A stretch of DNA of 37,097 bases from Enterobacterales bacterium (GTDB taxonomy: Bacteria > Pseudomonadota > Gammaproteobacteria > Enterobacterales > Kangiellaceae), in the NCBI GenBank assembly GCA_030949565.1, contig JAUZSK010000020.1:1-37097 (forward strand), written 5' to 3'. Both the position numbers and the translations under genes were made by a program. Shown here piece after piece: positions 27,155 through 36,073 of the stretch; positions within the stretch are counted from its first letter, which is position 1; every line of letters begins with the position of its first letter. Below the pieces are notes generated by a model that saw only the letters and a list, made by a program, of their open reading frames with translations, had not been told where the DNA came from and ran no database searches.

Positions 27155-27495
27155 ATGAATAAACTAGGTAATATTTCATTTCTACTCGCACTCATTATCG
27201 CTCTTGTGGCAACTGCCGGTGTCGCAGCAGTCACAGACTACATGTGGATCATGGCGCTTCTTGGTGCGGTTTTTGCTATTATTTCTTATCTGAAGACAAT
27301 GTGGTTGAAACCATTGTGCTAGCAATCGGTCTAAAAATGGCTGCCGCAGGACTTAACGCTATTCCCGCAGTTGGCGCCTACATCGGAGCTTTCGCTGGTC
27401 ATATGGTAGGATTCCTAATGGCTGCTGCGTTAATCGTTGCGCTTAGATGGCTTTGGAACACAGGTAACGTAATGGGATTAATGGCTAAGCCATAA
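27155..27495 (+). CDS. Small hydrophobic membrane protein of unknown function, one frame break
   Basis: The ATG at 27155 follows GAGG by ten bases and opens a frame with two hydrophobic helices (ISFLLALIIALVATAGVAAV, then YMWIMALLGAVFAII). It runs into a stop at 27322, while the continuation (LSEDNVVETIVLAIGLKMAAAGLNAIPAVGAYIGAFAG) lies in another frame up to 27495. Adding one T to T3 at 27282-27284 joins them as AIIFLSEDNVVETI, giving about 113 aa with three or four membrane segments and almost no soluble part. I do not recognise the family. Strong Shine-Dalgarno, its own -10 element and its own terminator suggest a monocistronic, possibly well-expressed gene. The open frame that begins at ATG 27244 alone lacks the natural N terminus. 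Confidence 0.7.
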
Positions 27496-27523
27496 TCTTG
27501 TCATTTTTACTTAAGCAATTAAA

Positions 27524-27553
27524 AACGCCAGCTAAATTTTGTTGGCGTTTTTT
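27524..27553. terminator. Bidirectional terminator between convergent small genes
   Basis: AACGCCA at 27524-27530 pairs with TGGCGTT at 27543-27549, loop of 12, with further T residues after and A residues before. It serves the membrane protein on the plus strand and can serve the Cys-rich gene on the minus strand. Confidence 0.8.
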
Positions 27554-27562
27554 GATCAGGAA

Positions 27563-27880
27563 TTAATTTTTTTCACCCTTATAACCCTTATACCATTGCT
27601 TCGTTTTGTTCCATTTAGATTTCGCAAAGGCCTTCGCCTTATCGATTTTAGGTTTGTTTAGGCACTGAAGTTTTAAACTATAACATTGACTTCGACAGCC
27701 CTTTTGCCAGAACTTTGTTTGAGTATCATCAATACAATGTGTTAAGCAAGATTGATAACTCGTTGCGCATTGCACTTTATGCTTTACGGTTTTTGTTTGC
27801 TGGTTGCTACTTTGCTGCTCTTCAGCTTTACTAGCTAGGCTCATAAAACACAGCATTATAAATAATAGGATATACTTCAC
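27563..27880 (-). CDS. Small secreted cysteine-rich protein with twin CX3C motif
   Basis: A 105-aa protein with a signal peptide (about residues 1-19, ending near SKA). The start is GTG at 27880 with AAGAGG upstream. The mature region has six cysteines at 38, 45, 49, 62, 66 and 73. The spacing is C-x6-C-x3-C-x12-C-x3-C-x6-C, which reads the same in both directions. Twin CX3C in two helices is the pattern of disulfide-clamped helical hairpins. The tail (residues 75-105) is very basic and lysine-rich, ending WYKGYKGEKN. I do not recognise a family. It is convergent with the small membrane protein and upstream of nothing on its own strand. Periplasmic location and disulfide stabilisation are inferred. 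Confidence 0.75.
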   Translation of the reverse strand: MKYILLFIMLCFMSLASKAEEQQSSNQQTKTVKHKVQCATSYQSCLTHCIDDTQTKFWQKGCRSQCYSLKLQCLNKPKIDKAKAFAKSKWNKTKQWYKGYKGEKN

Positions 27881-27951
27881 TGTTAGTCGCCTCTTACGTT
27901 ACGAATAATCGAAAATCATATCATAAAATAGATGTTAATGCCGAGTTTATC

Positions 27952-27984
27952 AAAAAAAAACCTGAACACTTAGGTTCAGGTTTT
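27952..27984 (-). terminator. Intrinsic terminator of etfBA
   Basis: A nine-base-pair stem (27959-27967 with 27974-27982), a six-base loop and, on the minus strand, a run of T (A tract at 27952-27960). It lies 24 bp past the etfA stop. Confidence 0.88.
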
Positions 27985-28007
27985 AAGCATCCTAAAACAA
28001 TCTGTGG

Positions 28008-28940
28008 TTACAATGCTTCTTTTAACTCCGGCAATACATTAAACAAATCTGCCACTAAACCATAGTCAGCGACTTGAAATATCGGTGCTTCTTCATCTTT
28101 GTTGATGGCGACGATGACTTTGCTGTCTTTCATACCCGCAAGATGCTGTATTGCACCGGATATACCCACCGCAATATAAAGATCAGGAGCTACGATTTTA
28201 CCGGTTTGTCCCACTTGGTAATCATTGGGAACAAAACCCGCATCTACTGCGGCTCTAGAGGCGCCGACGGCTGCACCTAGCTTATCGGCGATGGCTTCCA
28301 GTAGATGGAAGTTATCACCACTTTGCATCCCGCGACCACCAGAAATAATAATCTTAGCGGCGGTCAATTCAGGGCGTTCTGAAACCGTGAGCTCCTGTGA
28401 CACAAACTTAGCATTAGTTGCAACATATTGGCTGGCATCGATAGCTTGAATTTCAGCGCTACCACCTTCGGCGCTTGCTGCGTCAAATCCGGTTCCACGT
28501 ACCGTCATTACTTTAACACTATCAGATGATTGCACGGTTGCAATAGCATTACCCGCATAGATAGGCCGCTTAAAGGTATCTTCACTCTCCACTGCGATAA
28601 TATCAGAGATAGGTTGTACATCTAGCTTGGCACCCACTCGTGGCATAAAGTTCTTACCGGAAGTCGTGTCACTGGCTAAAATATGACTATAGTCGCCCGC
28701 AATAGCGACAACAATGGCACTCATACTTTCTGCCGTCGCATGTTCGAGACTCGCATCATCGGCAAATAAAACTTTTTTAACGCTGTTACAAGCGGCCATC
28801 TGATCGGCGACCGATTGACATCCACTGCCAATCACAAGGCCATGGATATCGCTGCCGATTTTTTCAGCCGCTGCCAAGGTATTTAAAGTGGCAGCAGCCA
28901 AATCTTGATTATTATGTTCTGCAATTACTAAAATAGCCAT
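28008..28940 (-). CDS. etfA: Electron transfer flavoprotein alpha subunit
   Basis: EtfA binds the redox-active FAD and, with EtfB, carries electrons from acyl-CoA and other dehydrogenases to ETF-QO. It is 310 aa. The FAD-domain signature is intact: [51 protein letters not shown] and [10 protein letters not shown]. The start codon directly abuts the etfB stop (TAAATG), and AAGGTGAT at the end of etfB serves as the Shine-Dalgarno, so the two are coupled. Confidence 0.97.
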   Translation of the reverse strand: MAILVIAEHNNQDLAAATLNTLAAAEKIGSDIHGLVIGSGCQSVADQMAACNSVKKVLFADDASLEHATAESMSAIVVAIAGDYSHILASDTTSGKNFMPRVGAKLDVQPISDIIAVESEDTFKRPIYAGNAIATVQSSDSVKVMTVRGTGFDAASAEGGSAEIQAIDASQYVATNAKFVSQELTVSERPELTAAKIIISGGRGMQSGDNFHLLEAIADKLGAAVGASRAAVDAGFVPNDYQVGQTGKIVAPDLYIAVGISGAIQHLAGMKDSKVIVAINKDEEAPIFQVADYGLVADLFNVLPELKEAL

Positions 28941-29690
28941 TTAGATCACCTTTGCTTCATTTTTTAATTTATCAACCAGTTCTGCCACCGACTCAACCTT
29001 AATTCCTGCTTGTCTTGACGCTGGTGACTCAACTTTTAAGCTAGTAACACGCCTTGCGATATCCACCGAAAGATCTTTAGGTGTCATTTCCTCTAGCGGT
29101 TTGCGCTTGGCTTTCATTATATTGGGCAAAGAAGCGAATCGAGGTTCGTTTAAGCGCAAATCGGTGGTGACTACGGCCGGAAGATCTATAGCAATGGTTT
29201 CTAAACCGCCATCGACTTCCCGAGTGACGGAGGCTTTACCATCTGCAACAGTAACTTCAGAAGCAAAAGTCCCTTGTGGCCAATCTAAAAGAGCCGCTAA
29301 CATTTGACCTGACTGGTTATTATCGCCATCAATCGACTGTTTACCCATAATCACCATATCAGGAGACTCTTTTGCCACCACTTCTTTAAGTAGTTTTGCC
29401 ACGGCCAAGGGCTGAACTTCTTCATCGGTCTTGATCAAAATGGCGCGATCCGCACCTAATGCAAGAGCCGTACGGAGGGTTTCTTGTGCTTGTTGCGGCC
29501 CGATCGATACCACCAGGATTTCGGAAGCCACACCTTTTTCTTTTAAGCGTACCGCCTCTTCTACTGCGATTTCACAGAAAGGGTTCATGGACATTTTTAC
29601 ATTGGCTGTCTCGATGCCAGATTGATCGTCTTTTACACGAACCTTGACATTGAAGTCAACCACTCGCTTTACCGTCACTAGTAATTTCAT
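28941..29690 (-). CDS. etfB: Electron transfer flavoprotein beta subunit
   Basis: EtfB is 249 aa, a normal length, and binds [73 protein letters not shown] and [21 protein letters not shown] are family blocks. It is the first gene of etfBA. The divergent ETF-QO gene starts 185 bp away, so the whole electron pathway from flavoprotein to quinone is encoded around one intergenic region. Confidence 0.97.
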   Translation of the reverse strand: MKLLVTVKRVVDFNVKVRVKDDQSGIETANVKMSMNPFCEIAVEEAVRLKEKGVASEILVVSIGPQQAQETLRTALALGADRAILIKTDEEVQPLAVAKLLKEVVAKESPDMVIMGKQSIDGDNNQSGQMLAALLDWPQGTFASEVTVADGKASVTREVDGGLETIAIDLPAVVTTDLRLNEPRFASLPNIMKAKRKPLEEMTPKDLSVDIARRVTSLKVESPASRQAGIKVESVAELVDKLKNEAKVI

Positions 29691-29745
29691 AGGGTTACCT
29701 GTAATAGTCTTGATTTAATATTGGAAACTTGTTAAAAGTAGCGCG

Positions 29746-29791
29746 ATTTTGCCGTTTTATCCGTTTAACGTCAACAAAAATCGGGTATAAT
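29746..29791. promoter_or_regulatory. Overlapping divergent promoters for etfBA and ETF-QO
   Basis: On the plus strand, TATAAT at 29786-29791 with TTTAAC at 29764-29769 (16-bp spacing) points to ETF-QO. On the minus strand, TTGACG (complement of 29769-29774) and CAAAAT (complement of 29746-29751), 17 bp apart, point to etfB. The two share bases, so they could exclude each other or be controlled together. Confidence 0.45.
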
Positions 29792-29875
29792 GGGACAGTT
29801 TCGCGCAATATCGATCGCTGACTTTCGTTAATTTCAGTTTAACCCTTATTTTAGCCGTTTTTTGGAGTGGAAAGC

Positions 29876-31546
29876 ATGGATCAATCAGCCATTGTAAGAG
29901 AATCGATGGAATTTGATGTTGTCATTGTTGGAGCTGGGCCAGCGGGCCTTTGCTGCGCCATTAAATTAGCTCAACTCGCTCAAAAAGAGCAGCGAGAGAC
30001 GAGTATTTGTGTAGTCGAAAAAGGCTCTGAAGTGGGCGCGCATATCCTCTCCGGTGCGGTTTTTGAAACCAAGGCATTGCAAGAGCTGTTCCCTGATTGG
30101 AAGGAACAAGGTGCTCCGGTAGCGGTAGAAGTCAGCGGTGATGAAATATATCTGATTAAATCCGCCAGCAAAGCACACAAAATACCAAACCTATTTGCCC
30201 CAAAAACCATGCATAACCATGGTAATTATATTATTAGCCTCGGCAATCTTTGCCGCTGGCTAGCTGAAAAGGCGGAAGCCTTAGGTGTTGAAATTTTTCC
30301 TGGTTTTGCCGCCAGCGAGGCCATATTTCATAAAGATGGCAGCGTTAAAGGCATTCTGACTGGAGACATGGGCGTGGCTGAAGATGGCTCTCCTAAGGAC
30401 GGCTATATGCCCGGTATGGAACTTCATGCAAAATACACCATTTTTGCTGAGGGATGTCGTGGTCACATAGGTAAAAGTCTCATCGCAAAATTTAATCTTG
30501 ATAACGGCAAAGATCCGCAACATTATGGAATCGGTATTAAAGAGATCTGGAAAATCCCAGCCGAACAACATGAGATAGGTAAAGTCATTCATACCGCTGG
30601 TTGGCCTTTGACCGAAAGCGATAGTGCTGGCGGTGGTTTTTTATATCATATTGAAGACAATCAAGTGGCGGTAGGCCTCATCGTGGATCTATCCTATAGC
30701 AACCCTCATGTCAGCCCTTTTGACGAGTTTCAGCGTTATAAGCATCATCCTATCATTGCACGGTATTTAACCGGTGGTGAAAGAATCACCTATGGCGCTC
30801 GAGCCATTGTTAAAGGCGGTTTACAATCTCAGCCAACAATGCATTTTGCCGGCGGTCTTTTGATCGGTGATGACGCTGGCACCTTAAACTTCGCCAAAAT
30901 TAAAGGTTCTCATACAGCCATGAAATCCGGCATGCTTGCGGCCGAATCAATTTTTGAAGCGCTGGGTAATGAAATACCTGAAAAATGTTTAGCGGATTAC
31001 AGCAGCCGCTATCAAAAATCTTGGGCTTGGAAAGAACTCCATATGCAACGTAATTTTGGCCCCGCCCAACATAAATGGGGTAACCTTATCGGCTCCGCCT
31101 ACGCCTTTATCGATATCAATATTTTTAATGGCATGTTGCCTTGGACCTTACAAGATCCAAAGCCCGATTATGCACAAATGAAAAAAGCCTCTGAGTGTAA
31201 AAAAATTGAATACCCTAAACCTGATGGCATTTTATCCTTTGATAAACTATCTTCGGTGTTTATTTCCAATACCAACCATGAAGAAAACCAACCCGTTCAC
31301 TTGCAATTGAAAGACAAGGATATTCCGATCCAAGTTAATTTAGTTGAGTATGATGAACCGGCTCAACGCTACTGCCCTGCCGGTGTTTATGAAGTCATTA
31401 GTGATGATGATGGCAACAACCCCCGTTTTCAGATTAATGCGCAAAACTGTGTACACTGTAAAACCTGTGATATTAAAGATCCCAGCCAGAACATCAACTG
31501 GGTAACACCAGAAGGTGCTGGTGGGCCGAATTATCCGAATATGTAA
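29876..31546 (+). CDS. Electron transfer flavoprotein-ubiquinone oxidoreductase
   Basis: ETF-QO passes electrons from reduced ETF to the membrane quinone pool using FAD and a 4Fe-4S cluster. It is 556 aa from the ATG at 29876. The frame also opens at GTG 29867, but that overlaps the GGAG site (29864-29867) that serves the ATG, so the ATG is preferred. GAGPAGLCCAI near the N terminus is the FAD dinucleotide motif. GGLLIGDDAGTLN and KGSHTAMKSGMLAAE follow. The C terminus has the cluster cysteines: one in RYCPAGVYEV, three in NCVHCKTCDIKDP. PNYPNM is the usual end. Membrane binding is by an amphipathic surface, as in the family, with no TM helix. Confidence 0.96.
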   Translation: MDQSAIVRESMEFDVVIVGAGPAGLCCAIKLAQLAQKEQRETSICVVEKGSEVGAHILSGAVFETKALQELFPDWKEQGAPVAVEVSGDEIYLIKSASKAHKIPNLFAPKTMHNHGNYIISLGNLCRWLAEKAEALGVEIFPGFAASEAIFHKDGSVKGILTGDMGVAEDGSPKDGYMPGMELHAKYTIFAEGCRGHIGKSLIAKFNLDNGKDPQHYGIGIKEIWKIPAEQHEIGKVIHTAGWPLTESDSAGGGFLYHIEDNQVAVGLIVDLSYSNPHVSPFDEFQRYKHHPIIARYLTGGERITYGARAIVKGGLQSQPTMHFAGGLLIGDDAGTLNFAKIKGSHTAMKSGMLAAESIFEALGNEIPEKCLADYSSRYQKSWAWKELHMQRNFGPAQHKWGNLIGSAYAFIDINIFNGMLPWTLQDPKPDYAQMKKASECKKIEYPKPDGILSFDKLSSVFISNTNHEENQPVHLQLKDKDIPIQVNLVEYDEPAQRYCPAGVYEVISDDDGNNPRFQINAQNCVHCKTCDIKDPSQNINWVTPEGAGGPNYPNM

Positions 31547-31574
31547 CAAGGATTATTATTTTAACCTGCACAAG

Positions 31575-31623
31575 ATCCTCGATTAACGGAGCTCAAGGAT
31601 GACTCAGTTTCTGTTTCGAGGAT
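31575..31623. repeat. Inverted repeat between convergent ETF-QO and amylase genes
   Basis: ATCCTCG at 31575-31581 and CGAGGAT at 31617-31623 are perfect inverted repeats, 35 bases apart. T-rich sequence (TTTTTA) follows on the plus strand. The loop is long for an intrinsic terminator, but it lies exactly where one is needed between converging genes. Confidence 0.35.
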
Positions 31624-31632
31624 AGCCTGTTT

Positions 31633-33588
31633 TTACCTTTTATTTAACTCAAGCACCATAGACTGCAAGGGTTCTAATCTAATAGAAATGCTGGCCTCGT
31701 TCATTGAAACGATTAATTTCGAATTGTATTCACTGTTAGTTAGTTTTTCAGATAACTGATATTGACCAGAATTTAATTGCCACTGTTGGATTAAATCTGG
31801 CGTGAGTTGTAGCTTAAATTGAACTCTGTTTTTTTCTGAAAAATTACTAACCACAATCAGTTTTTGCTGTTCATTCCAGCGAGCGAAAGAAAAAAGCTCA
31901 TCCGAATAACCCTTCTGATTAAGATTAAATGAATGAAGTTCCATATAGTCGCCACGCAAAGCGGAAGCCGAGCGACTTAGCTGTAATAAGCTTTGATAAA
32001 ACCACTGCAGATTTTTCTCTTGTACAGTCAGCATTGCACCATCATATTTGCCGCCATTACTCCAGCGCTGCAAAGTCTCAAGCCCCCAATAGTCAAATAA
32101 AGTGGTACGACTAGCCTTACCGAATCCTGCATCCTTTAACGCCGCCTCACCTAAGTCTTGCGCAAAATAAATAAGATTTGCCGCACGATTAACTAAAACC
32201 GAAACCACCATCGCTGGTTTAGCTTTTTCTGCGCTTCCGGCAAAAGCTTGACTTGCAATCCGCTGTTCGTCATGATTCTCTAGAAAATGTAAAAGATGCT
32301 GATCAAAATTTCGGTGCTTGTTGACTAGATTAATTAAACTAGATGTCGGTTGACGTTTTTGGATAACGGCTTTTAAACCATCATAAAAACCCACCTTGTC
32401 ATAAAGTAGATCCATTTTACCTAAATCAATATAATCCCGATAGATATTCGGATTGTATATTTCTGCAATAAGTAGTGCATCGGGTCTTTTTAATTTTATA
32501 TTTGAATTAAGATAACTCCAAAACTCCACTGGAACCATTTCCGCCATATCATAACGAAAACCATCAACCCCCTGCTGTAACCAATAGTTGGTAATTTCTC
32601 GCATTTTTATCCAGGTATTTGGGACATTTTTATCCATCCAAAAATCAACATGCTGCTGGTAATTTTTACTTGAGTAGTTTTTTGGTAACCGCTCAAAATC
32701 GAGATCACCATTGGCTTTAACACCGTAATTGAGTTTCACCGTTTCATACCAATCCGATAGGTTTGGTTTTGCCAGACGGACATTATTACCGGTCCATTTA
32801 GCGGGACTCTCTTCGAATAAACCATCACTCAAAGTATGTGCTTCGCCGTTAAGCGGTCGATAGTGGCCATCACTGGGTACTTGAAAAGAAGCGCCAGGAA
32901 TATAGTAGAAATTATTATCCCGTCGATATTCAACTGCAGAATTATCTGACTGTCCAAAATCTTCCACATCGGCAGGCTTTGATATTGACTGATATTGGCG
33001 CGCCACATGATTGGGAACGATATCAATAATCACTTTCATACCCTGCTGGTGAGTTCGTTCGATCAATTGTTTAAACTCTTGTAATCGATGGGCAGGATTG
33101 TCGGCTAAATCGGGGGCAACATTATAATAATCTTTGATCGCATAGGGCGACCCCGCCCGTCCCTTAACCACGTCAGGATCATCATCGGAAATACCAACTG
33201 ACTTATAATCAGCAACCATCGCATGATGCAACACGCCTGTAAACCAAATATGGGTGGTACCCAGTTTTTTAATGGCTTTAAGAGCGGTTTCGGTAAAGTC
33301 AGAAAATTTACCAACACCATTTTCCGATCGAGTACCCCAAGCTTTATTGGTGTGTTTTTTATTGCCAAAAATTCGCGGTAGCACTTGATAGATAACGGCT
33401 TTACCGGTTTTAACTTGAGTGTTTTTTGCAGCATAAGCTAGATTGCTATTGTTTGTTTCTAAAGTTAAAGAATTTCGCGTTTGACTAGCAGTATCAGTTT
33501 TCAGATTTGATACGCGATCAAATTGGTAGAACAATAGCCCGGCCAAACTAGTGACAATAATAAATGTAATTACTGGTGCTTTTTTCAA
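31633..33588 (-). CDS. Secreted or membrane-anchored GH13 alpha-amylase family enzyme
   Basis: A 651-aa glycoside hydrolase of family 13. An N-terminal hydrophobic segment (VITFIIVTSLAGLLFYQF) is a signal or anchor. The barrel contains VIDIVPNH-like IIDIVPNHVAR, nucleophile Asp347 in DGFRYDMAE, acid/base Glu376 in LLIAEIYNP, and Asp440 in ENHDEQR, so the three catalytic carboxylates are complete. A C-terminal all-beta domain ends the chain. Substrates are alpha-1,4-glucans; exact specificity is not readable. The start is TTG at 33588 with AAGGAA seven bases upstream, 16 bp after the GH31 stop. It is the last gene of the minus-strand alpha-glucan operon. Confidence 0.87.
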   Translation of the reverse strand: MKKAPVITFIIVTSLAGLLFYQFDRVSNLKTDTASQTRNSLTLETNNSNLAYAAKNTQVKTGKAVIYQVLPRIFGNKKHTNKAWGTRSENGVGKFSDFTETALKAIKKLGTTHIWFTGVLHHAMVADYKSVGISDDDPDVVKGRAGSPYAIKDYYNVAPDLADNPAHRLQEFKQLIERTHQQGMKVIIDIVPNHVARQYQSISKPADVEDFGQSDNSAVEYRRDNNFYYIPGASFQVPSDGHYRPLNGEAHTLSDGLFEESPAKWTGNNVRLAKPNLSDWYETVKLNYGVKANGDLDFERLPKNYSSKNYQQHVDFWMDKNVPNTWIKMREITNYWLQQGVDGFRYDMAEMVPVEFWSYLNSNIKLKRPDALLIAEIYNPNIYRDYIDLGKMDLLYDKVGFYDGLKAVIQKRQPTSSLINLVNKHRNFDQHLLHFLENHDEQRIASQAFAGSAEKAKPAMVVSVLVNRAANLIYFAQDLGEAALKDAGFGKASRTTLFDYWGLETLQRWSNGGKYDGAMLTVQEKNLQWFYQSLLQLSRSASALRGDYMELHSFNLNQKGYSDELFSFARWNEQQKLIVVSNFSEKNRVQFKLQLTPDLIQQWQLNSGQYQLSEKLTNSEYNSKLIVSMNEASISIRLEPLQSMVLELNKR

Positions 33589-33604
33589 GTTTTATTCCTT
33601 CAAA

Positions 33605-36073
33605 TTATTTTTCCGTGGAGCCAATAACCAGTTGCTTATTTTCATGATCCCATACTAGCTGAATGGTTAAAAGTTTTTCATTCTGGTCATAAATGATCGC
33701 TCGTTTTGCAAGCGCTCGCTGCGCGAAAAAAATCTCGTTTGGTTGTTGCAGCCATTGATGTATCTGCACAATAATTTTTCGAGTCTTTAGGGCTGATTTA
33801 AACTGTCTAGCATCACGAGAAAAATCAATGGTCAAGGCTTTGTCATTTCGCTGAGCAACAAAGTTAAGTAATTCATATTGATTATTTTTAATGCTATTAA
33901 AACTTCCATCATCGACAAATAATTGATAACGACTGGTGTTAACACTTTGATCGGCATAGTAATGCAAGATTAATTTATTAGTCTGATAATCATTGGTATT
34001 ATTGATCGGATCAATCATCGGAATAAAGGCACCAGCTTTCACAAGTAACGGCAGTTTTTCAAGTGGTGTAGTGATTTCAATGGTTTGATCGCCGACATAG
34101 CGTTGGCTATTCCAAAAATCAAACCAGATCCCCTTAGGTAGATCGATTTTTTGGATGTTTTTATTCGCTTCAGTAATCGGTGAAACAAACAATGAATCAC
34201 CCCAATAATAGCTATCTGTGCGCTCATATAAACTCAGGTCGCTTTCGTCATCAAAAAATAAAGGTCGCATTAAAGGCATACCAGTGGTTGTGTTTTCATA
34301 GGCCATGTTATAAAGATAAGGCAGCAACTGATATCGAAGTTTAATATATCGCCTTACTATTGAAATCGTTTCAGCATCTTGAAAAACCGGCTCAGGCGCA
34401 ATATGATCTTGACCGTGGGGACGAAAAATCGGTTGAAAAACACCATACTGTAACCAGCGGATATATAGCTCTTTATCAAAAGACTCACCGCCAGCAAAAC
34501 CGCCGAGATCAGAATGGGTATAGGCTAATCCCGAAAGCCCCATTGTCAAGGATAACTCAACCTGTGACTTTAAACCCTGCCAGGTTCGAGAAACATCACC
34601 GGTCCAAGGAATAATGCCGTACCTTTGACTGCCAGCGAATCCAGAGCGCATCATCACAAAAGGACGCTTAGTCGGGTGATTCTTTAACTGATTGAGAAAC
34701 ACCATTTTAGCCCATTCATGACCATAGGCATTGTGTAAAATATCAGCTGATACATATTCTTGGCTTTGTGATAAATAGTGCTGTAACTCATCTGGATGCA
34801 CTTCTGGTTCTCCCAAATCACCCCAAACAGCCGATACACCTTGCTTGTCTAACCTGTCGTAAACATCCGCAAACCAATCTCTGGCTGACTGATCAAAAAT
34901 ATCAACTAACCCAGTATTACCAAAGTAAAAATCAAAACGTTTAACCAATTTTCGATCAAGATCTTTAGCCAACACAGAATTTTTAACCGCATCTTTCCAA
35001 CCTTCTGAACTGCTGAGTATAAAAGGTTCAGTAACTAAAATGCTGTTGATATTTTTCTTTTTAAGCTGCTCAATCATTTTTTCAGCATGAGGAAATGTGC
35101 TTCTGTCCCAGTCTAACTTTCCCATAAGCCCTTTTATTTCACTACCGAACCAGTAGAGATCAAGTACCACTGCGTCTAGCGGAATATCCTTTTGTTCAAA
35201 CAGTGCGACTGTTTGCAAAACCTCCTGTTGATCCCGATAACCAAAACGAGAGGCAAAACTACCCAAAGACCAAAGCGGAGGGAGTGGCTGCTTACCGGTA
35301 ACAGCAACATATTTTTGAATTAGATTAGGAAAGCTTGAGCCGGCAAAAATGATATAGGCGGCGCGACCACCAACAGCCTCAAAGCTTAATTCATTGGCTG
35401 ATTTCTTACCAATATCTACCCAGCCCTTCGCAGTATTATCAAATAGAACCGAATAGCCTTTACTAGATACTACATAGGGCAAACTATAATACATTTGCTC
35501 CGAGTGATCGGTATACCCATAGTGTGCTCGATTATAAAGTGGCAAGCGATAGCCACGACGATTCATGCCTAATACACGCTCCCCGGCTCCCAGAATGATT
35601 TCGGTTTGATCGAGTGTAAATGTAAACCCTAGATTTCTTTTTTTAAACCAAAAGGCTTTTTGTTTAGTCAACAGTTTTTCGTTTTGATAAAATTCAGCAC
35701 TAAAATCCTTTTTGTTGATTACCGCTTTAACACGACCATTAACGAACACAATATGTTCATTGGTCTCTGTCACCAATGGTATTTTTATTAATAATTTATT
35801 CTTTTTAGCAAATGAGGGAAATTCTTTTATACCCTCCGCTTGATATCGAACTTCGATAGCGTTACCGGCCAATGATTGATAGATAAGCTGTCCTGACTCG
35901 GTCTTAATGATAAGTTGTTTATCAACTAGTCTAATGTCATTACTTAGAATTTTTGCCTGCAGTTGTTTTGCCCACACCGCTAGCAGCAATAAAAAACAAA
36001 GGAATATAGATAAATTGAGGCTTTTGACGTCTCTTTGTTTGCTTAATATCAGCACGTTATTGATACCATCCAT
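33605..36073 (-). CDS. GH31 enzyme, probable oligosaccharide 4-alpha-glucosyltransferase or alpha-glucosidase
   Basis: An 822-aa family 31 enzyme with an N-terminal signal or anchor (about residues 20-40, LNLSIFLCFLLLLAVW). The nucleophile is Asp419 in VWGDLGEPE and the acid/base is Asp493 in WTGDVSRTW. HSDLGGFAGG follows. The GDLGEPEVHPDE and NAYGHEW segments and the total length resemble Cellvibrio Agd31B, a transglucosylase (EC 2.4.1.161) that rearranges maltooligosaccharides, more than a simple maltase. That finer call is inference from motif likeness. Its start shares one base with the stop of the upstream GH13 gene (TAATG), and a second GH13 lies 16 bp downstream, so all three should act together on starch- or glycogen-derived sugars in the periplasm. 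Confidence 0.87.
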   Translation of the reverse strand: MDGINNVLILSKQRDVKSLNLSIFLCFLLLLAVWAKQLQAKILSNDIRLVDKQLIIKTESGQLIYQSLAGNAIEVRYQAEGIKEFPSFAKKNKLLIKIPLVTETNEHIVFVNGRVKAVINKKDFSAEFYQNEKLLTKQKAFWFKKRNLGFTFTLDQTEIILGAGERVLGMNRRGYRLPLYNRAHYGYTDHSEQMYYSLPYVVSSKGYSVLFDNTAKGWVDIGKKSANELSFEAVGGRAAYIIFAGSSFPNLIQKYVAVTGKQPLPPLWSLGSFASRFGYRDQQEVLQTVALFEQKDIPLDAVVLDLYWFGSEIKGLMGKLDWDRSTFPHAEKMIEQLKKKNINSILVTEPFILSSSEGWKDAVKNSVLAKDLDRKLVKRFDFYFGNTGLVDIFDQSARDWFADVYDRLDKQGVSAVWGDLGEPEVHPDELQHYLSQSQEYVSADILHNAYGHEWAKMVFLNQLKNHPTKRPFVMMRSGFAGSQRYGIIPWTGDVSRTWQGLKSQVELSLTMGLSGLAYTHSDLGGFAGGESFDKELYIRWLQYGVFQPIFRPHGQDHIAPEPVFQDAETISIVRRYIKLRYQLLPYLYNMAYENTTTGMPLMRPLFFDDESDLSLYERTDSYYWGDSLFVSPITEANKNIQKIDLPKGIWFDFWNSQRYVGDQTIEITTPLEKLPLLVKAGAFIPMIDPINNTNDYQTNKLILHYYADQSVNTSRYQLFVDDGSFNSIKNNQYELLNFVAQRNDKALTIDFSRDARQFKSALKTRKIIVQIHQWLQQPNEIFFAQRALAKRAIIYDQNEKLLTIQLVWDHENKQLVIGSTEK

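Noticed and set aside
30281..30592. Long antisense open frames inside ETF-QO, trpD, nrdJ and other genes
   Set aside because: They are shadows of strongly conserved genes on the opposite strand, without ribosome binding sites or family motifs.
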